Source of the DNA: Actinoallomurus oryzae
Lineage (GTDB): Bacteria > Actinomycetota > Actinomycetes > Streptosporangiales > Streptosporangiaceae
Assembly: GCF_039541955.1 (NCBI RefSeq)
Contig: NZ_BAABHF010000022.1
Coordinates: 248,001 to 312,000 of the forward strand
DNA length: 64,000 nucleotides
Reading direction: 5' to 3'
The notes below the pieces were generated by a model. The model ran no database searches. It was not told the DNA's origin and saw only the letters and a list, made by a program, of their open reading frames with translations. The position numbers and the translations under genes are program-made. Below are positions 23,705-32,606 of the stretch, piece by piece. Every line of letters starts with the position of its first letter. The stretch's first letter is position 1.

Positions 23705-24916
23705 CTATTTCTCCGGCAGTTCTAGGCTCGGTCGCGCCATCGTCGGCTCGATCTCCGGCGGGTGCACCGGGGCCTCCTTGAAGTAACGGTTGATCGCCTC
23801 ACCCACGGCCTTCGGCAGTGCCGCGCGGAACGCCTCCTTGCTCGATATCGACTTCACCGAACCGGGAAGGACCAGGCTGCGGCTGAGCACGGCGTCGACG
23901 GTCCGGTTGAGGTCCTTCTCCGCGTCGGCGGTCTGCCGGTCGTCGGCGTTGTACGGCACGAGGACGTTCACCGGCTCCTCGTCGATCCGGCGAAGCTCCT
24001 CGCCGATCGTCGGATCCCGGCTGACCCACGGGTCGACGATCAGGACGGTGGGCGACGCGTCCGGATCGGCCGTGGGCTCGTCGAGGCTGTCCACCACGGG
24101 CTCGTGGCCGAGTTCGGCGACCACCTGCTCGGCGTACCGCGCGATCGGCGTGGTGTAGTCGGCGCTGCGATACGGGGTCCACTCGGGCATGGTCCGCCCG
24201 TAGTAGTACGTGTCACGCCCGGGTGGGAGCTTGTCGAGGCGGTGCGCGGCCACCGTGAGCTTGATCGGCCGGCGGCCTCGCTCACCGCCGCGATAGTCGG
24301 CGAAGGCGTTGCCGAGGGCGTCGAAGTCGGAGATCGGCCCGGTCGCCAGGTCCGCCTGCTCGGCGGTCTCCTTGACCAGGCGGGCGAGCTGGAGGACGGC
24401 CTGTTTGTACTGCTCGCGGTAGCGTCCCAGCTTCATGATGCCGTAGAAACCCTCCGCGGCGTACTGGGACGGAAAGCCGGGAGGGATGTACTGCATGGAC
24501 TTCAGGTCGGGTGGGAGTTCGGACGGGCCCAGCCGCGTCCACAGCGCCGGAATGATCGCTAACGGACGGTCGAGGCCGGCCTGCTGGCTCTTCACGCGGC
24601 CTAAGAACGCCGCCCACTCCTTGCCGCAGTATTCACTCGTGAAGTACGCGGGCGACAGGAGCGCCAGGAACACGCGGCAGCTCGCCAGCGCCTCGGCGAG
24701 ATGATCGGGCCACTGCGTCCCGGCCGGTATTTGCCTGTCCATAAATCCAGGCGTGGGCATTCCGGTAACGATGCCGACGTCGTGGCAGAGATCATTGAAC
24801 AGTTTCGTCACCCAGCGATCGGGGTCGGTACCGTCGTCGGGCCGGAAGCGAGACCTCGCATAGCTGAGAAAGAAGTAGGGACGCCGGTCATCGTCGCCGT
24901 ATATTCCCAAGGTCAT
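23705..24916 (-). CDS. fxsC: TIR-like protein FxsC
   Basis: A 403-residue protein. The N-terminal TIR-like domain begins P-Y-F-F-L-S-Y-A-R-S and includes A-L-L-S-P-A-Y-F-T-S-E-Y-C-G-K-E-W. A second region of about 160 residues (I-K-L-T-V-A-A-H onward) resembles the C-terminal part of FxsC proteins. TIR folds in bacteria act as scaffolds or NAD-consuming effectors; the role here is unknown. The ATG at 24916 follows GGGAGGAA closely. A frame extends upstream but lacks support. It sits between the acetyltransferase and fxsT. Confidence 0.88.
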   Translation of the reverse strand: MTLGIYGDDDRRPYFFLSYARSRFRPDDGTDPDRWVTKLFNDLCHDVGIVTGMPTPGFMDRQIPAGTQWPDHLAEALASCRVFLALLSPAYFTSEYCGKEWAAFLGRVKSQQAGLDRPLAIIPALWTRLGPSELPPDLKSMQYIPPGFPSQYAAEGFYGIMKLGRYREQYKQAVLQLARLVKETAEQADLATGPISDFDALGNAFADYRGGERGRRPIKLTVAAHRLDKLPPGRDTYYYGRTMPEWTPYRSADYTTPIARYAEQVVAELGHEPVVDSLDEPTADPDASPTVLIVDPWVSRDPTIGEELRRIDEEPVNVLVPYNADDRQTADAEKDLNRTVDAVLSRSLVLPGSVKSISSKEAFRAALPKAVGEAINRYFKEAPVHPPEIEPTMARPSLELPEK

Positions 24917-24986
24917 ACATTCCTCCCGATCTCCGACTATACGGGCGGAACTGGCAACAGCCCCCTCTTCTCTCTGAGAGATGCGC

Positions 24987-25769
24987 TCAGCGTTTACGCG
25001 TGGCGGCGAACCAGCCGGCCGCGAAGTCGACCAACCGCCGTAGCGATACCAACCGGGAGTCGGCGGAACCCACCCGGCCCCGTTTGACGTACGCGGTGTC
25101 GTCGAAGGCCGCGCCGACCGCGCGGAAGTCACGGTCGTCGAGGACGACGTCCTCATAGCTCCACCACCGCGCCCGCCCGTCCTGCTCGATCACGCAGTTG
25201 TAGCCGCGCGTCGGCGGTTTCCGGGTGTAGCGGTATTCGGCCAGGTGAAGAGCCGTGCACGTGTCATATCCGGTGCCGAGCATGAGCACCTCGGCGTCGA
25301 GGTCGTACAACCGGGCGAGCGGGGACTCCTCGCCCAGGTGGCAGTGCGGCGCATGACCGTCGACGATCACCTTCGCCCGCGCGCCCAGGGCCGCGAACGA
25401 CATCTGCGGATGCTCGCTGCGCAGCGCGCCGGGGGCGAGCCGGACGCATTCGGGAAAGACCCCGGCCCCCGTGGACGGCGTGCGCGCCGGGTCGAAGGCG
25501 GGCATCGCGGCGCGGTAGAGACGCCGCTCGGCGGCCGTCATCCCCTCGACTCGTGCCAGGTACGCGCGGGAGGAGTCGGAGTTCTCCGCCGTCGGAGTGG
25601 GCACGACGAGGGTCCCGTCCTGCCCCAGCGCCTCGGAGACCGCCTCCACCAGCGTCGTCGCACCGCCGGCGACCCGGCCGACGCGCCGCATCGACGCGTG
25701 CACCAGGAGGTCCCCGCCGGGACACAGACCTAACGCGTGAAGATCGGAGAGGAGGTCGTCCCGCGTCAT
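24987..25769 (-). CDS. AAC(3)-family N-acetyltransferase in the fxs operon
   Basis: A 260-residue member of the aminoglycoside 3-N-acetyltransferase fold, with L-L-V-H-A-S-M-R-R-V-G ... G-G-A-T-T and G-T-L-V-V-P-T. It begins one base after the fxsB stop (TGA-G-ATG), so it is translationally coupled to the radical SAM enzyme. That coupling suggests it acylates the FxsA peptide or a derived metabolite rather than an antibiotic. Conserved elements such as S-E-H-P-Q-M-S-F are present. Its true acceptor is unknown. Confidence 0.85.
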   Translation of the reverse strand: MTRDDLLSDLHALGLCPGGDLLVHASMRRVGRVAGGATTLVEAVSEALGQDGTLVVPTPTAENSDSSRAYLARVEGMTAAERRLYRAAMPAFDPARTPSTGAGVFPECVRLAPGALRSEHPQMSFAALGARAKVIVDGHAPHCHLGEESPLARLYDLDAEVLMLGTGYDTCTALHLAEYRYTRKPPTRGYNCVIEQDGRARWWSYEDVVLDDRDFRAVGAAFDDTAYVKRGRVGSADSRLVSLRRLVDFAAGWFAATRKR

Positions 25770-25770
25770 C

Positions 25771-27924
25771 TCAAGCCGACCACGCGTCCAGCGTGCGGCG
25801 CATCTCTTCGACGAATCCCCGGCCGAGCCGGGTCAGCGAGTCCGACGCGAGAATCGAATCGAGAGTCGCCTTCACATCCGTCGCCGCCTCGATGCCGAAC
25901 CGCCCCTGCGAACGCCGTCGCCGGAAGTCGGTAACGGCCAGCCGAGCATACGAGTCGGACAGAAGGCGTTGTGTGTCGACCGACACAGTGGAGGCGCGGG
26001 GCTCGAACAGATCCAGCATGTCCAGGACGCCACCGAGCTTGATCCGCTGCGTCTCCCGCAGCAACAGCACGCACAACGTCTCGGGATCCGGCGGAAGGGC
26101 GAGGGCGACCGAGCCGAAGGCGTTCCGCGCCGATGACCCTGCCGGCTCCCCCACGACCGGCACCACCGCGGAGAGGGCGCCCGTCAGCGTGGGAAGGTAT
26201 TCGGGGCACCGCTCCGCGATGATGTCCCAGGCCGCGCCGAACACCGCCTGCCAGTGCCCTGCCTGCTCGTCGGTGAGTCGCCCGGCGGCCGGCCGGCCGT
26301 GGCAGTCACGGACCGGATCGAGGTCCTCGACCATCAGCGGGTGACCGCCGACCTCCAGCCGCCGCACCCGGTGTACGGCGGCGGCGCGCTCGACCGTGAT
26401 CTCGCCGTCCCGGATCTCGACCGTCGTCTCGCTCGCGCCGGGGACCTCGTAGCGGCCGACGGTCGGCAGGAAGACCGCTCCGTCGGTCACCGGCAGGCGC
26501 AGGGTCGCGGACATGCCGGCGCGGGCCGCCGCCGCGCAGGCGAGGGCCGCCAGCCGCCCGTCGTCCCGCCGGTCCGGGCCGCGCAGCCGGTCCACCGCCC
26601 AGACCCGGTTGTACGGATGGGCGAACACCTCGTCCACGATGGCGGGCTCGATGCGGCAGAGCAGATCCCACTCCGGAGACGGGCCGGCCTGACCGCGCAC
26701 CGAGGCGATCAACGCCCGGCGAATGCTTCGTTGCCCCCGCTGGAGAATGGTGAGCGCCTCCACGGTGCCCTGCCCGGCCGCGATCGACCGCAGAGCCGCG
26801 CGGGGCACGGGGTGGCGGGGAGCGGATACGCGCCGTTCGACGTGCTCGATCAGCTTCTTCAGGTCGGCGCAGAAGACACTGGGGTTGTCGAAGCCCGAGC
26901 CGGTGCGGTAGCGGTGCGCGAAGAGGCCGCCTCCGCAGCTGTCGAGTACCGGACAGGCGCGGCATGTCGCGCTCAGCCCGTCGCTCCCCCGCTGCCGGGC
27001 GGCCAGGCCCTCGTGCTCGGCGACCTGATCGATCGAGTGCCGGAAAACGTCCTTGCCGGTCTCCGGGGCGCCGTCGAACGCGATTTTGATGGAGTCCGCC
27101 TGCTCGAACGTCCCGTCGGTCTCCACGACCAGGAGGTCGCTCGGTTCGAGTCCCAGCGACTCGGTCAGCGCGGGGCCGCCCCGGCTCGTGCTGATGATGG
27201 AGTCGAACGTGCGTATCGGTACCGGGCGGCCGTCGGCGAGCCACTTGTCGAAGATGGCGGCGAGCCAGTCGGCGTAATCGGTCTCGCCGGCGCGGAATGG
27301 AGGATCGTCCCAGGTGGCATGCGGGAGCAGCAGATCGATCGCCGGCGGATCATGGGACACCAGGGCGTCGTACACCGCGATGGGGTCGTTTCTGACGTCG
27401 ATCGTGCAGAGGAGCCCCGAATAGATCTCGGGATATCCGGTACGGAGCAGTTCGATGGCCCTGGCCACCTTGTCGAAACTGCTCCGCCCATCCCGGTAAC
27501 GCCGATGCCGATCATTCGCCGCACGGTCACCGTCGAGCGAAATACCGACCTTGACGTCGTGAGCGCGGAACAGCTCGCAGAACCGGCGGTCGAGCAGCAC
27601 ACCGTTGGTGTGGATGTGCAGGTCCAAATCGCAGATTCCGCGGACTCCCGACTCCAGCGCGCGGATCAGCGCGGACAGCCGCTCGGGGCCGCAGAGCAGG
27701 GGTTCGCCGCCGTGCAGCACCGCGTGGACCCGGTCGATCCCCTGGCTCTTCGCATGCTCCCCGATGCGGGTCGCCACCTGCGCCATCGTCTCGACGGCCA
27801 TGGTGATCGGCTTACCGCGCCAGCTCTGGTCGGCATGTTCGTAGACGTAGCAGTGATCGCAGGCGAGATCACATCTACTCTGCACCTTGAGCACAAATTG
27901 CCGAAACGGGAGTCGTGTGCCCAT
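25771..27924 (-). CDS. fxsB: Radical SAM/SPASM maturase FxsB with inactivated metallohydrolase extension
   Basis: A 717-residue radical SAM peptide maturase. The [4Fe-4S]/SAM motif C18-x3-C22-x2-C25 is near the N-terminus. A SPASM-type cysteine cluster follows in C-R-A-C-P-V-L-D-S-C-G-G-G and F-C-A-D-L. The C-terminal third corresponds to a HExxH peptide-modification domain, but the site reads R-E-T-Q-R at 623-627, so both zinc-binding histidines are gone. This matches the FxsB family description. It starts 15 bp after the fxsA stop, and FxsA is presumed to be its substrate. Confidence 0.9.
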   Translation of the reverse strand: MGTRLPFRQFVLKVQSRCDLACDHCYVYEHADQSWRGKPITMAVETMAQVATRIGEHAKSQGIDRVHAVLHGGEPLLCGPERLSALIRALESGVRGICDLDLHIHTNGVLLDRRFCELFRAHDVKVGISLDGDRAANDRHRRYRDGRSSFDKVARAIELLRTGYPEIYSGLLCTIDVRNDPIAVYDALVSHDPPAIDLLLPHATWDDPPFRAGETDYADWLAAIFDKWLADGRPVPIRTFDSIISTSRGGPALTESLGLEPSDLLVVETDGTFEQADSIKIAFDGAPETGKDVFRHSIDQVAEHEGLAARQRGSDGLSATCRACPVLDSCGGGLFAHRYRTGSGFDNPSVFCADLKKLIEHVERRVSAPRHPVPRAALRSIAAGQGTVEALTILQRGQRSIRRALIASVRGQAGPSPEWDLLCRIEPAIVDEVFAHPYNRVWAVDRLRGPDRRDDGRLAALACAAAARAGMSATLRLPVTDGAVFLPTVGRYEVPGASETTVEIRDGEITVERAAAVHRVRRLEVGGHPLMVEDLDPVRDCHGRPAAGRLTDEQAGHWQAVFGAAWDIIAERCPEYLPTLTGALSAVVPVVGEPAGSSARNAFGSVALALPPDPETLCVLLLRETQRIKLGGVLDMLDLFEPRASTVSVDTQRLLSDSYARLAVTDFRRRRSQGRFGIEAATDVKATLDSILASDSLTRLGRGFVEEMRRTLDAWSA

Positions 27925-27939
27925 CGTGCGGCTTATGAT

Positions 27940-28125
27940 CTATATGTAAGAGTTGAAGGCGCCGACCGCGTAGGCCCGGGGTTTGCGCTCCTCGTGGACG
28001 AACCGGTCCACCATCGCTTCTGCGGCCAGGCCAGTGGGCAGCTCGGACAATGGAGCCTCACAGAGGTCAATGACTTCGGATGCGTCCGAAGGCGCCGCGA
28101 TCATTATGTCGTTCATATCGACCAT
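27940..28125 (-). CDS. fxsA: FxsA precursor peptide ending in FxSxx-COOH
   Basis: A 61-residue peptide whose last five residues are F-N-S-Y-I, an exact F-x-S-x-x carboxyl terminus. It is acidic in the first half (E-V-I-D-L-C-E-A-P) and precedes fxsB by 15 bp, the position expected of the modified peptide. Phe57 and Ser59 of the tail are the likely modification region. Starts at 28125 or 28116 (58 residues) are both possible; neither has a strong ribosome site. A longer frame upstream contains low-quality sequence and is not supported. Confidence 0.8.
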   Translation of the reverse strand: MVDMNDIMIAAPSDASEVIDLCEAPLSELPTGLAAEAMVDRFVHEERKPRAYAVGAFNSYI

Positions 28126-28544
28126 CCAGCTCGGTTGAGAAGGACGGCACGACGCCTGGAGCGCTTGGGGTCCACGGCGACCTACGCCGAACACCGCCAC
28201 ATCCCCAGCGGCGTGCCGGAAGGGTAGCCTGACTTTGCAGGCTAGCAAGATAACTCCTTTCCGCCGCCAGCGTGCAGGATCGGACGTTAAGCTTGCGCAA
28301 ACTCGACGTATCAAGCCGTCCGAATCATCTTGCCGCTCTGTCGACCGACCTGATCGCGAGACGACGTGGTCGTAGCGGGATTGGGCGGCTCATATCCGGC
28401 ACACTCACTTACCCCCAGATCACCTCGCCGCCGTCACGGGATCAGGCGATTCTCTTAAGTGATTTTGTGCCGAGTTGGCTAAAGCCAAACCCGGCGCTCG
28501 GCCATCGCCCGCCAGCCAGAGCAAACCCTGGACACGGCGCCGGA
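28126..28544. other. Upstream region of the fxs operon
   Basis: About 420 bp between fxsA and the stop of the upstream same-strand kup gene. It is less GC-rich than its surroundings and should hold the fxs promoter. I see no confident promoter, terminator hairpin or coding frame. Confidence 0.4.
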
Positions 28545-30506
28545 TCAGATGTCGACCTGAGAGCCCATGACCACGAGCCGGAGCTCGGGCAGGGCGAACC
28601 GCTCCGCCGGGCTCGCGGCGTTGTTGGCCAGCGCGAGGAACAGGCGCTTACGCCACATTCGCATACCGGGCGACCGGGTCACCTGCAACGTCACCCTCGA
28701 CAGGAAGTACGACGCCTGGTCCGGGTCGATGTCCAGCTCGGCGTTCGCGCCGTCCGACGCCAGGCGGCGCAGTGCCGCCGGGATGTCCCGGTCGTCCTGG
28801 AAGCCGTACCTGAGGGTGACGTGCACGATCCCGTCGTCCCGGTAGCCGAGATCGTCGATGGCGGCGCGTTCGGCCACCGGGACGTGCGGGACGTTCTCGT
28901 CCACGGTGGAGACGATCACCACGTGCTCGTGGACGACCCGGTTGTGCTCGACGTTCGCGCGCAGCGCGAGCGGCGTGGTCTCCTTCGTCGGGTGCGGGAA
29001 GACCGCAGCGCCGGGCACGCGGACGACGTCCGACCCGCGGAGGGTCCCGATGAACTCCGGCAGCGGGCCCTCCTTCGCCGTACGGCGCTCGGTGACGATC
29101 TCGCGGCCCCGCTCCCAGGTCTTCATGATCGTGAACACCGACAGCGCGATCAGCAGCGGCAGCCAGCCGCCGTGGGCGACCTTCGTCAGGTTGGCCGCGA
29201 AGTAGGTGACCTCCGCGCCGCCGATCACGACCGCCACCACCACGAGCTTCCACGCGGCCCAGCCCCAGTGCGCTCGCGCCACCACGAGGAACAGCACGGT
29301 GGTGATGATCAGAGTGGCGGTGACCGCCACCCCGTACGCCGTCGCGAGGCGTTCGGAGGAACGGAAGCCGAGCATCAGGCCCAGCACGCCGACGAACAGG
29401 ATCCAGTTGACGGCCGGCACGTACACCTGCCCGACCTCGCGCGGCGACGTGTGCCGGATCCGCAGGTACGGCAGGAACCCGAGCCGTACGGCCTGACGTG
29501 ACACCGAGAAGGCGCCGGTGATCACCGCCTGGGAGGCGATCACCGTGGCGAGCGTCGCCAGGACGACCATCGGCACCCGCGCCCAGCCGGGGAGAAGGAG
29601 GAAGAACGGGTTCGCGGTGCTGTGCGGGTCGCGCAGGATCAGTGCACCCTGGCCCAGGTAGTTCAGCGTCAGCGCGGGGAAGACCACCGCGAACCAGGCA
29701 CGCCGGATCGGCCGGCGGCCGAAGTGGCCCATGTCCGCGTACAGCGCCTCGGCACCGGTGATCGACAGCACCACCGCACCCATGGCGATGAACGCGACGT
29801 ACGGGTGGTCGATCACGAACGCGCCCGCGTACGTCGGCGACAGGCCCGCGAGGATGCCGGGACGCCGCACCACCTCCTGGACGCCCGCGACGGCGATCGC
29901 CAGGAACCACAGCACCATCACCGGCCCGAAGAAGCTCCCCACCCGGTGCGTGCCCCACCGCTGCGCCACGAACAGCAGCGTCAGGATCGTCGCCGCGACC
30001 GGGACCACCACGTGGGACAGGCTGGGCGTGGCCACCTTCAGGCCCTCCACCGCCGACATCACCGAGATCGCCGGCGTGATGACGCTGTCGCCGTAGAACA
30101 GCGAGGCGCCGAACACCCCCAGCGCCATGACGGCGGCCGCCCTGCCGCGCACACCGCCGAGCACCCGGCGTACGAGGGCGGCGAGCGCCATCACCCCGCC
30201 CTCCCCGTCGTTGTCGGCGCGGAGGATGAAGACGACGTACTTCACCGACACGATGAGCGTGACCGACCAGAACACCAGCGAGATCACGCCGTAGACGTCG
30301 CCGCTCGTCGGGCGCACCGCCCCGTGGTCGATCGAGAACACCGTCTGCAGGGCGTACAGCGGGCTGGTGCCGATGTCTCCGTACACGACACCGAGCGCGC
30401 CCAGCATCAGCGCCAGCTGCCCGGCGGCGCCCCCGGACGCACCGGGACGAGAGCCGTGCGGCGCCTTGGCGGAAGAAGCGCCGGTGACGTGCGCGGAATC
30501 AGTCAT
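28545..30506 (-). CDS. kup: KUP-family potassium uptake transporter
   Basis: A 653-residue membrane protein of the KUP/HAK/KT family, which imports K+ with H+. The family signature G-D-I-G-T-S-P-L-Y-A-L is near residues 44-54. About twelve membrane segments follow, then a C-terminal cytoplasmic domain of about 200 residues. Length matches bacterial Kup. It is divergent from a secreted phospholipase-D-like gene across 172 bp. I looked for a c-di-AMP riboswitch in the leader and did not find one. Confidence 0.93.
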   Translation of the reverse strand: MTDSAHVTGASSAKAPHGSRPGASGGAAGQLALMLGALGVVYGDIGTSPLYALQTVFSIDHGAVRPTSGDVYGVISLVFWSVTLIVSVKYVVFILRADNDGEGGVMALAALVRRVLGGVRGRAAAVMALGVFGASLFYGDSVITPAISVMSAVEGLKVATPSLSHVVVPVAATILTLLFVAQRWGTHRVGSFFGPVMVLWFLAIAVAGVQEVVRRPGILAGLSPTYAGAFVIDHPYVAFIAMGAVVLSITGAEALYADMGHFGRRPIRRAWFAVVFPALTLNYLGQGALILRDPHSTANPFFLLLPGWARVPMVVLATLATVIASQAVITGAFSVSRQAVRLGFLPYLRIRHTSPREVGQVYVPAVNWILFVGVLGLMLGFRSSERLATAYGVAVTATLIITTVLFLVVARAHWGWAAWKLVVVAVVIGGAEVTYFAANLTKVAHGGWLPLLIALSVFTIMKTWERGREIVTERRTAKEGPLPEFIGTLRGSDVVRVPGAAVFPHPTKETTPLALRANVEHNRVVHEHVVIVSTVDENVPHVPVAERAAIDDLGYRDDGIVHVTLRYGFQDDRDIPAALRRLASDGANAELDIDPDQASYFLSRVTLQVTRSPGMRMWRKRLFLALANNAASPAERFALPELRLVVMGSQVDI

Positions 30507-30678
30507 GGTGCCTACCTAACCGGACGGCCCGGCGCCCACCCACCAGGGGGATGCCTGGTCGCGCACATCGCCCATACGCGCGGGTGGCCGACACAGGCCG
30601 CGTACTAGGTCGAGTCGATCATTCACGGTAAGGTCCGCTTGGGTCTTTTTGGGGCGTGTGTGTAGCGGGGGGAAGCTA

Positions 30679-31926
30679 ATGGCGCATTGGGTCCGCCGTG
30701 CGGTCACATGGATGGCCGCCGTGGTGCTGATCGGCGCGGGTATCGGGTATGTCGGCACGGGCCAGGCGGACGCCGCGTTCAACCCGCAGGCCGGCCCGGT
30801 CTTCAACGATCCCGAGGGCGACACGGCCGCGCAGTACGCGATCATGCAGCAGATCGAGAACAACATCGACACCGCGCCCAAGGGCTCGGTGATCCGCGCC
30901 GCGTTCTACAGCATCAATCTGGGCGACTTCGCCGACAAACTGATCGCCGCCCACAAGCGCGGCGTCTACGTCAAGGTCCTCATGGACCAGCACGCCAAGA
31001 ACTCGATCTGGTCGCGCCTTGTCTCCGAGCTGGGAAGCAAGGTGAGCACCACGAGCGCCAGCAGCTACGCGGCGCTGTGTTACGGCGGGTGCGTCGCGCA
31101 CCATTACACCAGCGGGGCGCCGTCGGCCTACCTGCACACGAAGTTCTTCCTCTTCTCCGGCGGCGGAACGCGCACGGTGACCCTCTCCAGCGCGAACCCG
31201 ACCGACACGCAGGCCGAGGTCGCCTCGAACAACAGCTACACCGTGGTCGGCAACACCGGCCTCTACAACGCCTACGTCAAGACCTTCACCGACATGACGA
31301 AGGGCGCGGCGGGCACGTACAAGCCCAATTACTACTGGACGTACGGCTCGAACCCGAAGGCGTACTACTGGCCCAAGGCCAGCGGGGCCAGTGACACGAT
31401 CCTGGGCGTGCTGCAACTGGTCACCTGCTCCAAGACGTACCCGAGCCAGGTCCGCGTCGCGATGTTCGAGTGGACCGACAACCGGCTCTCGCTCGCCAAG
31501 CAGCTCGCCGGCATGGCGTCCAAGGGCTGCAAGGTCACCGTGGCGTACACCAAGAGCCAGGTCTCCTCGTCGGTCCGGTCCACGCTGGCCGACTCCAAGA
31601 TCGACGTACGGGACACCACCCACGGCCAGGGCGCCGACGGATACGCCGAGCACTACACGCACGACAAGTATCTGCTGATCGACGGCAGGTACAACGGTGT
31701 GAGCGGGCAGAAGATCGTCATAACCGGCTCGGCGAACTACACCGCCAACGCTCTGTACCACAACGATGAGTCGGACATGAAGGTCACGAACTCGTCGGTG
31801 TACGCCTCCTACCTGGCGAACTTCAACGACCAGCTCTCGGCGATCCCGGCGATCACCGCGAAGCAGCGGGCCCTCGGCGAGAAGCCCACGATCCCGGTCA
31901 ACCCGGAGGAAGCCGCCGACAGCTAA
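30679..31926 (+). CDS. Secreted phospholipase D-like protein
   Basis: A 415-residue exported protein with a signal peptide cleaved near A-D-A-A (about residue 32). It has two PLD-type phosphodiesterase motifs: H-T-K-F-F-L-F followed by S-S-A-N-P-T, and H-D-K-Y-L-L-I-D followed by T-G-S-A-N-Y-T. Both HxK signatures are present, so the enzyme is probably active on phospholipids or nucleic acids outside the cell. The ATG at 30679 follows GGGGGGAAG. It overlaps the convergent response-regulator gene by 4 bp at the 3' end. Confidence 0.88.
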   Translation: MAHWVRRAVTWMAAVVLIGAGIGYVGTGQADAAFNPQAGPVFNDPEGDTAAQYAIMQQIENNIDTAPKGSVIRAAFYSINLGDFADKLIAAHKRGVYVKVLMDQHAKNSIWSRLVSELGSKVSTTSASSYAALCYGGCVAHHYTSGAPSAYLHTKFFLFSGGGTRTVTLSSANPTDTQAEVASNNSYTVVGNTGLYNAYVKTFTDMTKGAAGTYKPNYYWTYGSNPKAYYWPKASGASDTILGVLQLVTCSKTYPSQVRVAMFEWTDNRLSLAKQLAGMASKGCKVTVAYTKSQVSSSVRSTLADSKIDVRDTTHGQGADGYAEHYTHDKYLLIDGRYNGVSGQKIVITGSANYTANALYHNDESDMKVTNSSVYASYLANFNDQLSAIPAITAKQRALGEKPTIPVNPEEAADS

Positions 31927-32606
31927 TCGCGAGTCGTCGCCCGCCGGTAGCGGAGCTCCGGGCGGCCGACCTGGCCGTACTGCGGCGATCGTTCGGCGTA
32001 GCCGTGGTCGACCAGGTACTCCAGATAGCGGCGGGCGGTGACGCGTGACACGCCCGCCGCTTTCGCCGTCGCCTCGGCGGTGACGCCCTCCTCGGTGCGG
32101 AGCAGGATCTCCCGTACCGACTCCAGCGTCGGCGCGCTCACGCCCTTCGGCAGGACGGACCCGGCGGGGCTGCGCAGAGTGGCGAGCGCGCGGTCCACCT
32201 CGTCCTGGCCGGCCGCCTCGCCCGGCCGGCCGAGCGTGGAGTGGAACCGGGCGTAGCGTTCGAGCTTGGCGCGGAACGTGGCGAACGTAAAGGGCTTCAG
32301 CAGGTACTGCACCACGCCGACGGACACGGCCGAGCGGACCGTGGCCAGGTCACGCGCCGAGGTCACCGCGATCACGTCGGCGAGGTGGCCGGCGGCGCGG
32401 AGGCGCCGGCATATCTCCAGGCCGTGGCGGTCCGGCAGGTAGAAGTCGAGCAGGATCAGGTCGGCCGGTCGCCGGTCCAGCACGCGGAGCGCCTCGGCGC
32501 CGGAGTGGACCACGTCCGCGACGGCGAAGCCGGGCACCCGTTCGACGTACTGCCGGTGCGCCTCGGCGGCGAGCCGGTCGTCCTCGACGACGAGGACCTC
32601 GATCAT
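31923..32606 (-). CDS. CitB/DcuR-type response regulator
   Basis: A 227-residue response regulator with an N-terminal receiver (phospho-Asp in L-I-L-L-D-F-Y-L-P, about residue 54) and a C-terminal winged HTH. The DcuR/CitB group controls uptake and use of C4-dicarboxylates or citrate. Its start overlaps the stop of the sensor kinase (ATGA), so the two are co-translated, and dctA is divergent to the pair. It likely binds repeats upstream of dctA. Confidence 0.9.
   Translation of the reverse strand: MIEVLVVEDDRLAAEAHRQYVERVPGFAVADVVHSGAEALRVLDRRPADLILLDFYLPDRHGLEICRRLRAAGHLADVIAVTSARDLATVRSAVSVGVVQYLLKPFTFATFRAKLERYARFHSTLGRPGEAAGQDEVDRALATLRSPAGSVLPKGVSAPTLESVREILLRTEEGVTAEATAKAAGVSRVTARRYLEYLVDHGYAERSPQYGQVGRPELRYRRATTRD

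Noticed and set aside
30507..30678. Possible c-di-AMP (ydaO-type) riboswitch in the kup leader
   Set aside because: The conserved core elements were not found on the minus strand, and the leader is short.
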